From: Notospermus geniculatus
Taxonomy: Eukaryota; Nemertea; Pilidiophora; Heteronemertea; Lineidae
Direction: 5' to 3'
Assembly: GCA_002633025.1 (NCBI GenBank)
Contig: NMRB01001482.1
Coordinates: 25,093 to 89,092, forward strand
Length of the DNA stretch: 64,000 bases
Below are positions 12,430-22,881 of the stretch, piece by piece. The position numbers were made by a program, and so were the translations under genes. The notes below the pieces were generated by a model. It was not told where the DNA came from. It saw only the letters and a program-made list of their open reading frames with translations, and did not search any database. Position 1 is the stretch's first letter; each line of letters opens with the position of its first letter.

Positions 12430-12711
12430 AGGACCACTGTATTGCATCGTTCTGTCGACAGCCGGCGCCACCGGCACCATGCTCCAATACTGTAGTTAAG
12501 CCTTTCGCCCCAGTGTTGGATAATGTATGATTACAGTCTCGGTCACCCAGTCGCTGGGATCGAACAAGTTTGTGTAGCAGTACTGCGGAACGAAACGGCT
12601 GGCTGCGCGAGACTAGTTGCATGCGGTAGTTTACCAAGTCGTTAATAGAGGTCTCCCCTTAACGCGGGTAGGTGTAACGCAGGATTGGGAAGCAATACTG
12701 TCACTGGTCCT
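12430..12711. mobile_element. Nested TTAA-flanked MITE, AGGACCA ends
   Basis: AGGACCACTG after TTAA (12426-12429) faces CACTGGTCCT before TTAA (12712-12715). A GCAATAC block near each end also pairs. About 282 bp. Confidence 0.65.
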
Positions 12712-12757
12712 TTAAACAATAGATCGCGTTCACGTTCCTCGTTAATTCACTTCTTAA

Positions 12758-13555
12758 GGCGGGGGGCTACCTATGCCGACTTTATTGACGCTCTTTGAAA
12801 ACAAGCGTCCTAACATATTCATGACAAAAAGTAACAAACTGATGTTGACAAAATGTTTTAGCTACAACCTTTAGGCTCCCGTTCTGTGAAAGAATTGTTC
12901 ATTTTGACTAATTACGATGGAGTTAATTAAGTTATAACAGGTTGTCAAAATTTGAGTTCGCAAACAATTTTGCAGACTTGGGATGCGACACATCAGTTTC
13001 CCACATAGTCTGTAAGGTAGAGGCCTGATGCCTGCAGGGCGTAACGATCCGTTTTTTACGAAAGTACTTTCCGTTTAATTGGTATAAACTAATTAATGCC
13101 AAAAAAGGGCTCTATTTACAGTTTTTGAAATATTTCATATTCCCGACCAACTATTCAAAAAAGGCGATCGTGTTGCCCTAGAATGCACATATGGGAATAA
13201 CATCCAAAAGAAATTTTTCAAATATATGCGTCCACAAAAGAGAAAACTTGTTTTGCAAATTTGAAAAATTCCATACCACTCGCCAGTTACTTCTTTGTTA
13301 TGTAGATTTGCACTTTTCCCGCCGTTTGAGTAAACTCTGTTCGGCCACTTGTGACCAAAGCACCAGTGACAGAGCTGAACAATACCCGCAGTGGACACAA
13401 AAGATTTAGGGTCGGCACGTACACTGAAGATTGGTTTTCGAAAACAGTATACCAGGGTGAGCGGATTTAATCTGAATGTGAATGACTGGTCGCACAAAGG
13501 CCAGTTCCGTGTATTGCCACTAGGGAATGAGCTCAGCTATAGGTAGCCCCCCGCC
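12758..13555. mobile_element. Nested TTAA-flanked element, GGCGGGGGGCTACC ends
   Basis: A perfect 17-bp TIR, GGCGGGGGGCTACCTAT, is flanked by TTAA at 12754-12757 and 13556-13559. Its interior is AT-rich and has no recognised coding sequence. The TTAA footprint suggests mobilisation by a piggyBac or Kolobok type transposase. Confidence 0.75.
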
Positions 13556-13882
13556 TTAACCAAATACACGCGAATTTTTCACGGGAACGACAGTGACGTC
13601 ATTCCCGTTCATGTTTGTCGTTCGCGTTCACGATCTTAACCTCACTAATGTCTGTCTCACAACAGAACGTTAGGTACGGACGGGAACCCGTAAATAAACG
13701 TCCATGGGCGCATAGTAGGGTAAATCTGATAGGCCTATACATGTCACGTGGACTCCACATAAACACATTTGCGTTCCAAGTTCTGAAATGAAGGCGGGCC
13801 ATATAACAATGATCTTTGCACTGGGTAATTGAATTCAATGGCAGTAGTACGATACGTTTTACACGCGTATTAGAAATGGTGA

Positions 13883-14311
13883 ATGAAGATCATTCCTTTG
13901 TGCGAAATTGAATTGATTAATAATCAATTCATTCCTCGACGCAACTTTCGCCATGGCATGGAGAGAATTAGGATGTGTTTGTTCGCTGCTCCGCCGCCCA
14001 CACCACTGCCACCAATGCTGCTTACACCAGCATTTCAGAATTTAGAAGTGCGTCCACCTCCGTTGCTTCCAAGACTTGATGAAATTCTCACCAGCCAACC
14101 AAATGGTCCATTCGGTGGTACCCATCCCAGTGAAGAGAATGGTCATCTTCTCCCCGCCAACAATCACCCTATCAGCCGTTCTTCGATAGTCAGTTCACCT
14201 CGACAACGCGCTCAGGAAGAGCGTACGGCGGGCACCTTTTATAAACTGATGGGAGCCAAAATGTCATATCTTGATCAACACTACAAAGTGAATTCTCAAA
14301 AAAAATTGTGA
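13883..14311 (+). CDS. Hypothetical proline-rich ORF
   Basis: A 142-codon open frame with a proline-rich middle (residues about 35-65, PPPTPLPP and RPPPLLPRL runs) and a polar Ser/Arg part after it. A better start may be the inner ATG at codon 26, which is preceded by GCC ATGGC. No family is recognised and no clear splice sites frame it. It lies between a TIR element and the acidic exon on the other strand. It could be an exon of an unrecognised gene or a chance ORF in locally GC-richer DNA. Confidence 0.25.
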   Translation: MKIIPLCEIELINNQFIPRRNFRHGMERIRMCLFAAPPPTPLPPMLLTPAFQNLEVRPPPLLPRLDEILTSQPNGPFGGTHPSEENGHLLPANNHPISRSSIVSSPRQRAQEERTAGTFYKLMGAKMSYLDQHYKVNSQKKL

Positions 14312-14688
14312 TTTTTTAAGAAAATTGTAGCAAATGATATTTTTTAGGAGCCAATTTAGAAAAAAATGTTGCAAATTGCTGCAAACGCTGAGGGTATCTG
14401 GAGCCCTGTATATGCATTGTCATTTGACACTTTTTGCGTATGCGGTATAGGGGAGGGGTCTTGCCATGCGTACTTGAATGACCCCTAATCGGCAATCGGT
14501 CGGCGACCGGTATCAGTTCCTTGCGATCGTATTCAATCGCAGGTATAGCAAATTGCAAAGCAAGTCGCAAAGCAGAAAATCAGCAGTGGATTCCTTGCTT
14601 TAGGTGAGTGCATAGAGTAACACAGTCTTGTGTTCTGTAGGTTACTCTGCCGATGTAGGTCCCAAGTACTACTAGCAAATTATGCTTT

Positions 14689-14862
14689 CTAACGCGCTTC
14701 CCCTTTTTCTCTTTTCTCCTCGCTCTCACTACCTTCATTGTCACTCTCATCACTCTCTTTAGATGCTTCTTCCTCCGACTCTTCAGAAACAGATTCGGCA
14801 GCTGAACCAGGATTATTGGGCTCTCCAAGGACCATACGCTTGAATTCGGCCGGAGTAGGAAT
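14689..14862 (-). CDS. Acidic C-terminal exon, unknown protein
   Basis: On the minus strand, a polypyrimidine-poor but consensus acceptor (CATGATTTCAG) opens a 57-codon segment ending in TAG. It begins IPTPAEFKRMVLGEP and then becomes a Ser/Glu/Asp-rich tail (residues about 22-50), the kind of acidic tail seen on many nuclear or chaperone proteins. It could be phase-0 joined to the exon ending at 17350 only through a weak GT site there, so I treat it as a separate gene end. The family is not recognised. Confidence 0.4.
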   Translation of the reverse strand: MPTPAEFKRMVLGEPNNPGSAAESVSEESEEEASKESDESDNEGSESEEKREKGEAR

Positions 14863-15019
14863 CTGAAATCATGGGACCAACTTGATAAAAATCAGACGTG
14901 TTGTAGGCCAACATGTGTGTGTGGGGGGAGGGGGGCAAGTAGTGTAGGCTGCTGCATCATAGTTTTGATAAAGTCTCTCGCACCTTTACAGCTGTAATTT
15001 AAAACATCTCAGTCTCTAA

Positions 15020-15925
15020 AAATGGTCCATGGACCATGTGCTCACTCGTTTGGACATACAGTGTGTAATGACAGAGAGAGGTACATGTCAGTTATGAGCA
15101 ATCTGGGTCAAGTCATTCCCAAGTTGCAGGACTTCAATGATTGTTGCGTTATCCCGCCTGGCGGCCATATTGGATGTCCGATCGGGCCAAAACTTCACAT
15201 GCACATGAAGGTCATCTAGAGGGAGCCACATAGCACATTTGAGCGCTCTGGGTCAAGTCATTCCTGAGTTATAGCACATTTGAGGATTTTCAGGTTACGC
15301 CACCTGGCGGTCATATTGGAAGTTTAATCAGGCCGAAATATGACGTACTTGTAAAGGTCAGCTAGAGGGAGGTAAATATCAAGTTCGAGAATTCTGGGTC
15401 AAGCCGTTCCTGAGTTATAGCACTTGGTCGATTTTCATGTTACGCCACCTGGCGGCCATATTGGATGTCCGATCGGGCCGAAACTCGGTAGTTTTGAAGG
15501 TACCCCTCTAATACATATTTATGCAAGATAGGAAGATGCTCGGTGAAATAATGAAGATCTGTGGCAGGTTCGTCACTTTTGTCGACCTCTGTGACCTTGA
15601 AAAGTAGGTCAAATCAAAAACCCGTTATATATGTTATGTATCATAATTAGATACACCTATGATAAAAATTTGGAGACGATCCAGTCATTAGTTCAGGAGT
15701 TATTGCACTTTTTGTGTTTTTGGTTTTGGCCACCTGGAGGCCAAGCCAAGAATCGAATCGGACCGAAACTTGGTGTCATAGGTCATCTGACCTAGGGGTA
15801 TATATGTACCAAGTTTCAGATCAATAGCTCCAGCGGTTACGAAATGTGCCCTGCTAACGGACAACGACGGACGACGACGGACGACGGACGCCACGTGATG
15901 GCTATAGCTCACGAGTGAGCTAAAA
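15020..15925 (+). repeat. Dispersed repeat A, copy 2, with internal tandem units
   Basis: It starts with TGGTCCATGGACCATGTGCTCAC and ends AGCTCACGAGTGAGCTAA, the same ends as the minus copy at 1510-2165. Inside, three units of roughly 150 bp each carry GTCAAGTCATTCCTGAGTTA, the CCACCTGGCGGCCATATTGG box and a GGGCCGAAACT box. A fourth, diverged unit is closer to copy 1. ORFs in it are non-coding. Confidence 0.8.
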
Positions 15926-15998
15926 ACCAGGGGCCTGTTTCATAAAGTGACTTTAAGCTAATGGTACCTTTAACCAAATGACGAGTATCTGCCTTGGA

Positions 15999-16667
15999 CA
16001 GACTGGGCCGTCACGCGGTACCGTGATGGAAACGTGCTCGTGACTTTGTCGCGCCCAACCGCGCAATGATTGTACAAAATACAATATTTGTTTTGGCAGA
16101 AAACACCTACAATCCTGCGTGGAGGGGACGGAAACTTCTCACCGTAAACTTATACAATTTTTGTCAATAAACAAGCAAGAATTCACTGTGTCATACTCAC
16201 ATTTAAAGATTTTACAGGCAATTTTCGACCGAAATTTACTTCGACAGCCGTAATGGCAGGCCTGCCATGCCTACCTGCATTATATGCCATTTTCGGCGCC
16301 ATAAACGCCTGCAAAGCCTGAAATTCAGTTCTGGTAGGTAGATAAGATGATAGTGATTGCATTTGGACAGGTCATTTCAAAATGACGCTTTTTTTAAACG
16401 ATTGACGCTTTTTTGAAATTAGAAGTGCTAAAGTCTCTTATCTTCGGGTGGCCTCGGTTAGCCGCGATTGTTGTTGTAATCTTCACAAGTAAACCATTGT
16501 AAAAGGTTGACTTCAACTGCCCCATGATATCACGCTGCAGCGCGACCACCATTCCCACCATGCTCGGCGAGCAGTTGTGCGGTTGCGCCAAATTCGATCC
16601 ACTTCCTCTTTTCACCACAAAATCACGGTAAAGCGCGAATCACGGTACCGCGTGACGGCCCAGTCTG
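15999..16667 (-). mobile_element. 669-bp TIR element with 5-bp TSD, copy 1
   Basis: Perfect 29-bp TIRs begin CAGACTGGGCCGTCACGCGG. The flanks are TTGGA (15994-15998) and TTGGA (16668-16672), a clean 5-bp target duplication. It is the reverse-orientation partner of 23409-24082. A frame of about 75 codons on the minus strand (16394-16618) is conserved with the other copy but matches nothing I know. The 5-bp TSD would fit Transib-like elements, but the CAGACTG start is not the usual Transib end, so the superfamily is uncertain. Confidence 0.9.
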
Positions 16668-17126
16668 TTGGAAACTACATTCTAGAACCCCACGTGTATT
16701 GACTACGAAATGAAAGTACACCACTCCCTTGAATGCTTTTTCGCGCATGGTTTCTCTATTCGCGAACATCGACCAGAGCAATCTACCGATCAGAGCGCTT
16801 GTCAGGTTTGCTCTCTAACCTCGCCATCAGGCTGTGGCATGGTGCATCTATCTCAAGCAGTATATATGCGTGTAAGCTGGGAACGAGGTCCCAGACAACA
16901 ATATGGCGATCATGGTGAATGGAATATCAAGCTACAATGTATTTAGAAAGCGATAAAAATACAGAATGTCGAATTTTCAGATAATAAGGATAAATAGCAG
17001 TTCCGAAATGTTAAAAAGGCAGTAAGCTATGTATGGGACATATTCATTTGAAATAAAAGCGATAAATACGAACTGATAGTACTAAATGCATACTGAACAA
17101 AGGGGCAATTTCGAAAAAGACTAAAG

Positions 17127-17275
17127 CCGCCCATACACGGCGCAATATTATTGCACAATATGGGGCCCAAATGGGTGGTCGTGTGCTTCTAGCATTATAA
17201 TAGAAGAAAGATTGACAATAATATTGCCCATTGTGATCCTTATATTGTGCAATAATATTGATCGTGTATGGGCAG
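17127..17275. mobile_element. Palindromic MITE, GCCCATACACG ends
   Basis: GCCCATACACGGCGCAATAT pairs with the right end through ATTATTGCACAATAT. The terminal word CGTGTATGGGC resembles the ends of the larger elements at 41796 and 47302. Confidence 0.75.
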
Positions 17276-17349
17276 CTACAGTAACAATTAAATGAAGGCG
17301 GCGAAAGAAGCTAATGGTTTGTGCGACCGTAGTCGGAGGGCATGTGATG

Positions 17350-17552
17350 TCACAACCTAGATAGTGAAGATTTTGGAACTACTATGTTGTATTCAATCGG
17401 CAAGGCAAAGGCTGAGAACGAGGAAATAAACAAGACCTGAGAAGGAGGAACTTTTCTTATCTGTGCTTTGCATGGTGGCTTGAAAACACTCTTGTCCACA
17501 ATTTTGCTCTCAACGTTGGTAACTTCCAACTGAATACCCAGCGTTGTGAAGA
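17350..17552 (-). CDS. Terminal exon of small secreted-protein gene
   Basis: An acceptor (CATTCTATTTCAG) opens the frame in phase 1, matching the donor phase of the exon at 19071-19211. It reads V-FTTLGIQLEVTNVESKIVDK and SVFKPPCKA, then runs to a TGA. The pattern of a short hydrophobic strand, then DxSVFxPPC, resembles the C-terminus of ependymin-related proteins (typically DPSVFxPPxxC); that match is by eye only. The last ~35 codons are longer than that family normally has, so the true end might be an unseen donor. Confidence 0.45.
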
Positions 17553-17641
17553 CTGAAATAGAATGAACTACTTTAATGTGACGTAAACGATGCAGTTTTC
17601 AGTTGTCATCCTACCTTGGCAAAACTGCAGCCGCTCCCTAA

Positions 17642-18213
17642 AGGCTCGTCTACACGATCATACCTTTGTTCAAAACACGTATGATGATGTCCAAGCTTGT
17701 TTGTCGATTTCTGTCTTGTGACAATGCAGCTAAAATTTTGAACATCATCATACATTATTCAAAGCAGCATCATAATCTTGTATGATGATGTTCAAGTTTG
17801 TTGGGGATTTCGATCTACAGTCCAACATTCATGGACATTGTATGATTAAGTATGATGGAGAAAGGATAATGTTGGATGCTGTTCAAGTTTGTTGGGAAAA
17901 TCGTCCACACGATCATACATTTGCCCCTGAACATCATAACACATTTTTTTGGGATGTTTTGCATTGGCAAGATGAAACATGCAGCTAAAAATTTGAACAT
18001 CATCATACATGTTCAGGTTTGTTGGGAAAACAGTCCACACGATCATACATTTGTCCTGAACATCATCATACAAATTTGAACATCATCATACATGTTGGTT
18101 GCTGTTCAAGTTTGTTGGGAAAACAGCCTACACAATCAAATATCTGTCCATGAACATCATCATACAATTGTATGAGGATGTTTTGAACAAATTTATGATC
18201 GTGTAGACGGCCT
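17642..18213. mobile_element. TAA-flanked TIR element with internal tandem units
   Basis: The ends AGGCTCGTCTACACGATCAT and ATGATCGTGTAGACGGCCT are inverted and flanked by TAA on each side, as for PIF/Harbinger. The interior is a degenerate array of GAACATCATCATACA and GTTTGTTGGGAAAA-CACACGATCATACATTT units in both orientations. Confidence 0.75.
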
Positions 18214-18224
18214 TAACATCCAAA

Positions 18225-18866
18225 TTGGAACATCCACTGTTCAAGGTCCGAAACCTCGGGGCACAATTTGATGCACACTTCACAATGACCCCTCAAGTCT
18301 CCAACACTGTTCGGTCCATCTATTTGCAAATTTCGGGATTGGCAAAAGTTCGCAGATATCTTACTTTTGAGACTTGTGCTCGGGTAATAAACGTCCTCAT
18401 CACTTCCAGGTTGGACTTTCAAAACTCCCTCCTCTTGGGTCTGCCTGATTGTGAGATGTCCCGCTTGCAGGAGGTTCAGAATTCCGCAGCGAGACTTCTC
18501 ACCGGAGCCAAGAGAAGGGAACATATTACGCCTATTTTAAAGAATTTCCACTGGTTGCCTGTGAGACTGCGTATTGAATACAATGCTCTTCTTGTGACGC
18601 ACAATGTGCTTCACCGAGAGAGCAGTCCGAGTTATCTTCAGGATTTCCTCAGGTTGTGGAGCCCGGCTCGCAAGCTTCGATCCTCTGCTGACCCCTGGCT
18701 TCTGGCCATCCCTCGTACAAGTGGGCAGTATGGGGACCGATCACTGGGGGCCCTGGCTCCTGGGCTGTGGATTTCACTGCCGGTTTCACTGCGCAGTCTC
18801 ACAAACACAGTATATTTTAAGAAACATCTTAAAACACCTACAGTGTTTATAAAATATCTTGGGTAG
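18225..18866 (+). pseudogene. CR1/L2-like LINE, 3' end of ORF2
   Basis: A 213-codon open segment with the C-terminal signature of CR1/Jockey-type non-LTR reverse transcriptases: a LGAQFD start, RLQEVQNSAARLL, a HITPILKNFHWLPVRLRI box, a YLQDFLRLW-type box, and a YGDRSLGALAPGLW run, ending in LKT. In a full element this follows the RT palm domain; everything upstream is missing, so it is 5'-truncated, beginning right beside the MITE ending at 18213. The 3' flank ends in (TTA)n-like sequence at about 19010-19047, typical of this LINE type. The reading frame is intact across the fragment. Confidence 0.85.
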
Positions 18867-19070
18867 CTTTATCTTCTGAATCATTTTACTGTTCCCACTC
18901 CTTTTTATTCAGACCCTTGTCCATTGTTTTATAAATTGCCTTAAATTAATGTCACTCCAATCTTTCATGTACGGTACAGTGCTTAGAAAATGTTTTAATA
19001 ATTAATGTAGCACTTAAATTAAATAAATTATTATTACTATTATTATCCATTAGTTTTGAATATTCCTTAC

Positions 19071-19211
19071 CATATGATGAGTTCCTGATGTAATCCACGT
19101 CCGCTCTGGTGGGTGCACATGTGCCGGACATCATTGAGATTAGTCCATAGGCGTTCGGGGAAAGGTCGAGGAGGTAATCTCCGCCCAGATCCATAAAAAA
19201 CGCTTCGTCAT
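19071..19211 (-). CDS. Internal exon of small secreted-protein gene
   Basis: The acceptor TGTGTCTTTTCCAG and the donor TATG|GTAAGG bound a 141-nt exon, phase 1 in and phase 1 out. It encodes DEAFFMDLGGDYLLDLSP, a single cysteine (GTCAP), and RNSSY, an N-glycosylation-type site. The downstream exon at 17350-17552 continues in phase. The upstream signal-peptide exon ends in phase 2, so at least one intervening exon is missing from my reading. Confidence 0.55.
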
Positions 19212-19239
19212 CTGGAAAAGACACACACAGGAATGCAAA

Positions 19240-20280
19240 CATGCGTAAATTAATTATTTTGAATAGAGACTAATAAAGTGCCACTATACGCATGAGGTGT
19301 GTCTCAGTATCCCTACCCTGGCGGCGGAATCGGGAACCAACGTGATAAGACTGATGTCCTGTGTCCAACGGTTGATGATAAATGCAATCCGCTAGAGGTA
19401 CAATAAGGGTTTTTCAACGGGATTTTTCGGGGTTAGGGTTTAGGGATGCGGATAGATCATCCTCGAAAGATTATGGTTGGGGTAAGCCATGTAGGCCTAT
19501 AAGTTTATCAAATTCAACCATATTGAACCTCTCTGGGTGATTGCAATTAACACTTACCGTGTCCAACCCATACAAAGCCAGCGGTAACACCTAGGCGAGA
19601 CTGATAATATTTTTTATATGTTAATGTATGTCCTTTATTTGATTCATAAGAAGAAAAAGGGGTAATGAAAAAAGCAACCTCCACAGTAACATTCAAGGAA
19701 ATGTTAAATAGAATATTAGGCCTACACGTCTAGATGTGGATGGAATAGGAATCTACTAGTGAAATATCTTTGATCTTAAAATAAAATTCTGAATTATCCT
19801 GAAAAGTGTTTCTTTTTTGTCTACTGAGAAATTTTCGTTGCCAAATAAGAAATCATGAGTTGTTTGAGGTACTTCGTCCGGAAAAATGCATCAAGTTCAG
19901 CAAACATTAGTCGTCTATCGAGTGTATTTTTTTTGCAATCGAAGAAGACTGATACCATAAAGGAATCAACCATAAAGGTTCAACTGACAAATTTAGCATT
20001 TTATAAATGTGGACAATATCCCTTTAAAACCCAACAGATTTGCATTCTGGCGTTTCCATGTGATAGGCGAGACCCTTCTGCACATTCACTGCAAATTTTG
20101 TTGAATTCCGACTAGTTGATCTTATGATACAAAAGGTCTGAATTAATGAGAACCCCACGAACGATGTGTGTTCAGGGTCATCGGTGTACATTTGAATAGG
20201 CTGACGTACATTTGTACATGGAACACTAATTGTGCTGAAAATAGCTCAGTTATCGTCAGAAATGGAATTCAAAGCATCAT
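19240..20280. other. Intronic or intergenic, no gene seen
   Basis: No repeat family or domain recognised. If the secreted-protein gene is real, this belongs to its intron. An 86-codon ORF at 19855-20115 has no recognisable content. Confidence 0.4.
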
Positions 20281-20284
20281 GTTN

Positions 20285-21511
20285 ATTAGTGAGGTTTCGC
20301 CCATGTGACGAAACACGAAGTACGAAATACGAAATTGGACTTCATTCCCATGACGTAATGCATGTATGTTTAAGGAGATGTTTGATGCCACAAATATCGC
20401 CTGCCGCAAGAGCGTCTTTTTAGCGTATGACGTTAGAACATAGAGTTACAGTGTATATTAAACTTTGAAATTTATCCTTCGTTTCCACTTCATCAATGGG
20501 AAGAGGAAAATTAAAAATTTAACATGCGCCATAACTCTCGCGGTCTTACATGATACATACATCTATACTAAAAGACCCGCTGGCAGCAGGGACATTTGTG
20601 GCACCAATTTTATAACAATCTCCAGAAATATCGGGTGATTCAGAAAAAACGTTCCGAAATTTAAGGGTTAATAAATTTCTTTACAATTAAAGTCCGACAT
20701 TGCCACTTGGCAGGGGCCAAGAAACACCCAATCTGAGGTAATCTGCCAAATCGCATTCATCTGGCTGGCAAACTTCCTAAATTATGACAAAAAGTATCAC
20801 ACTGTCTGAAAAATGCAATATCCAGCACAGAGCAATTTCTGCAAATGATACATGCCAATCAAATGTCGTCTGGGGCACCCGTCTCTATCTTGTTGCCGGT
20901 ATAGTGTGTTTTTCTGTTCCTCGTGATGTCTAGACACATCTTGCCGTGGCAAAACCAAACATTTTGTTTAGTTGAATTGGGTATCTTGCTTGTTTAGCAA
21001 TAACATGATGGTTTTCAGCACTGCAGAAGGAGTTTTTCCACAAAACACAATTTGATTAAGTTAATCAAATCATGTTTTGTAGGAAGAGGGTGGTAAGGGG
21101 CGCGTACGTATCGTACGGTAGGGGGCAGGGCAGGGCACATATCGTACGGGAATTTAGAAAAGTATAGCATTATGGAAAAAGCGTTTTTCAACAAAATGGA
21201 GGGCCAATCTATCACCTCTTTAAATGACGTTTTTCAGTTTACTTTGGATATTGCCTTTTTCAGACACTGTGATACTTTTCGTCATAATTCAGGGACTTTA
21301 CCAGCTAGATGAATGAGATTTGGCGTATTATCTCAGATTGTGTGTTTCTTGGTCCCTGTCAAGTGGCAATGTCATACGCTAATTTGAAAGACATTTATTA
21401 ACTCTTAAAGTTCGGAACGTTTTTTCTGAATCACCCGATACATTAGGTCACGGAATTTGAATTTCGTATTTCGTACGTCGTGTTTCGTCAGATTTGCGAA
21501 ACCTCACTAAT
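20285..21511. mobile_element. TIR element, TTAGTGAGG family, copy interrupted by insertion
   Basis: The left end ATTAGTGAGGTTTCGCCCAT and the right end TTTGCGAAACCTCACTAAT are inverted. The body matches copies at 3136 and 4961, but is interrupted at 20631-21438. An ambiguous base sits just before the left end (20284). Removing the insertion and one TA gives the same word order as the other copies. Confidence 0.85.
20631..21438. mobile_element. TA-flanked element nested in 20285-21511
   Basis: The ends TCGGGTGATTCAGAAAAAAC are perfectly inverted and the arms pair with mismatches for nearly 190 bp (TCCGACATTGCCACTTGGCA, AGAAACAC, ATTATGACAAAAAGTATCAC). TA lies on both sides (20629-20630, 21439-21440), as for Tc1/mariner. 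The homologous sequence at 3414-3433 shows the unoccupied AAATACATTAGG site. No transposase remains. Confidence 0.85.
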
Positions 21512-22009
21512 TAGTAATCATGGTAATGTGGCGCACTTTGAAACATTCTCCAAAATTAAATTTGCATCATGGTACAGTAGAATTAGTTACATTTTATAGC
21601 CAAAGTCTGATAAGGATACAGCTGAGGGAACAATGGTCTCTCTCAATAATTCTCACTCCTCTCTCAACACGTATGTATGAAAATATAATAATTATTATAA
21701 TGATATATAAAAACGTACAATACACTGTCGGTTCATAAAGAAATAAAAAGATAATGAAAACTACATACATTTAGTATGTCATTCGAACATAAGTGCCTGG
21801 TTGGAAGACAAATGGTCCCTATAGTTGAACAATTTCCTGTCTGGATTATTGCTATGACCAATTACAGGGACACCGACTTTAAAACCGAGTCAAGTACAAT
21901 GGTAATTGTCATAAACAGTCCACAGAAACCGCACCGATACATTAGTAGATGTTACGCCCAGCGAACATCCCATTGAAAGCCACTAGAAAAGTTAGTCTCC
22001 CCTCCCCAA
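21512..22009. other. No gene seen
   Basis: AT-rich sequence within the presumed intron of the secreted-protein gene; no missing exon with convincing splice sites was found. Confidence 0.35.
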
Positions 22010-22143
22010 ATAAGGGTCATATTCAAAAAGGGTGTTCAAGACACAGACGCGCGTATTAACGTAACTTCACTAAATGCCTTCGACCATGAATTTGACGAAG
22101 TTACCCGCGTCTAAGTCTTAAACACCCTTTGTGAATTTGGCCC
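22010..22143. mobile_element. Palindromic MITE, AGGGTCATATTCAAAAAGGG ends
   Basis: AGGGTCATATTCAAAAAGGG pairs with CCCTTTGTGAATTTGGCCCT at the right; an inner CGCG/ACGCGGG block also pairs. A one-ended fragment with CCCTTTGTGAAATCGGCCCT is seen at about 41720. Confidence 0.75.
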
Positions 22144-22360
22144 TAGATGTTCTGTTTGTGTTTACCGTGCGCCTCAGCTCAACCGCGCACGTCGATGGAT
22201 TTTTATTTTTCATTATGAAGGGAATTTGCAATATCTTAGACAGCGTGCCATCTGGTGTTAAAAAATAAGTAACAACAAGCAAATCCTTGAAACTCACCTG
22301 TAGAATTGCTCTATCATGACGGGGTGTCTATGTACTTGCACAATTGCGGCCAATTGACAA

Positions 22361-22480
22361 TGGGTCATATGAATAAAGGCTAGTAAATGCTTTTACTTGA
22401 ATTTTGCTATACAAATGCACTAGGCAGTACTGTACAAATCTGTAGTAAAAGCATTTGCTAGTCTTTATTCATGTGACCAA
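22361..22480. mobile_element. TGGGTCATATGAATAAA family, short copy
   Basis: A 120-bp palindrome with the same ends as 8242-9134 (TGGGTCATATGAATAAA, CTAGYAAATGCTTTTAC). Confidence 0.8.
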
Positions 22481-22489
22481 ATAGCAGTG

Positions 22490-22545
22490 TTAACATCAAT
22501 ATTCATATTTATTCATATGTTAACATCAATATTCATATTTAAAGG
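22490..22545. repeat. Tandem duplication of about 28 bp
   Basis: GTTAACATCAATATTCATAT occurs twice in a row with its AT-rich tail, between the MITE and the signal-peptide exon. Confidence 0.7.
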
Positions 22546-22720
22546 CCTCCAACAGAGAAATAAAATAGATTTTATAAAATAACAAATTTTGTAAAAAACG
22601 CATCACCGCATCATTTTTCTTCTGATCATGAAACCAGAAACAGAATATTTATTCTTCTGGACTTAACCGAAGCTGGGCGAGAGACCTCAGCCTTTGAAAA
22701 AGCCAACTGGGTTTACTAAC

Positions 22721-22881
22721 CTTCCATCGAACGTTTGGACGTCAGACATTTTCTCATCGCCACGAAAGATACTCGTGTAATTCATTCGGAGTGAGAAATC
22801 AAACGAAACCTTCTCAGGCAAGCAACATGGAGTTGCCACGCCAACAAAGACACTCAGGCAGACGACGACGAAGGACTTCAT
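22721..22881 (-). CDS. First coding exon with signal peptide
   Basis: On the minus strand, ATG opens MKSFVVVCLSVFVGVA, a clear hydrophobic signal peptide with a likely cut before TPCC, followed by CCLPEK and a basic/polar stretch ending FDG. A donor (GGAAG|GTTAGT) closes it in phase 2. A CAG at AAGCATG just upstream may be a 5'UTR splice acceptor. Two adjacent cysteines followed by LPEK are compatible with ependymin-related secreted proteins, though only loosely. This is the N-terminus of the gene whose later exons lie at 19071 and 17350. Confidence 0.55.

Larger units (their letters stand above)
11757..13650. mobile_element. 1.9-kb TIR element with two nested elements
   Basis: The ends read CATTAGTGAGGTTAAGATC inward on both sides, followed by GAACGCGAACG and CAAACATGAACG, giving a TIR of roughly 60 bp. 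The first bases (TTAGTGAGGTT) are the same as the family at 3136 and 20285 although the rest differs. It holds two TTAA-flanked elements, at 12430-12711 and 12758-13555. No transposase is visible. Confidence 0.75.

Noticed and set aside
18213-18524. Minus-strand ORF of 103 codons at 18213-18524
   Set aside because: Antisense of the LINE frame, no domain.
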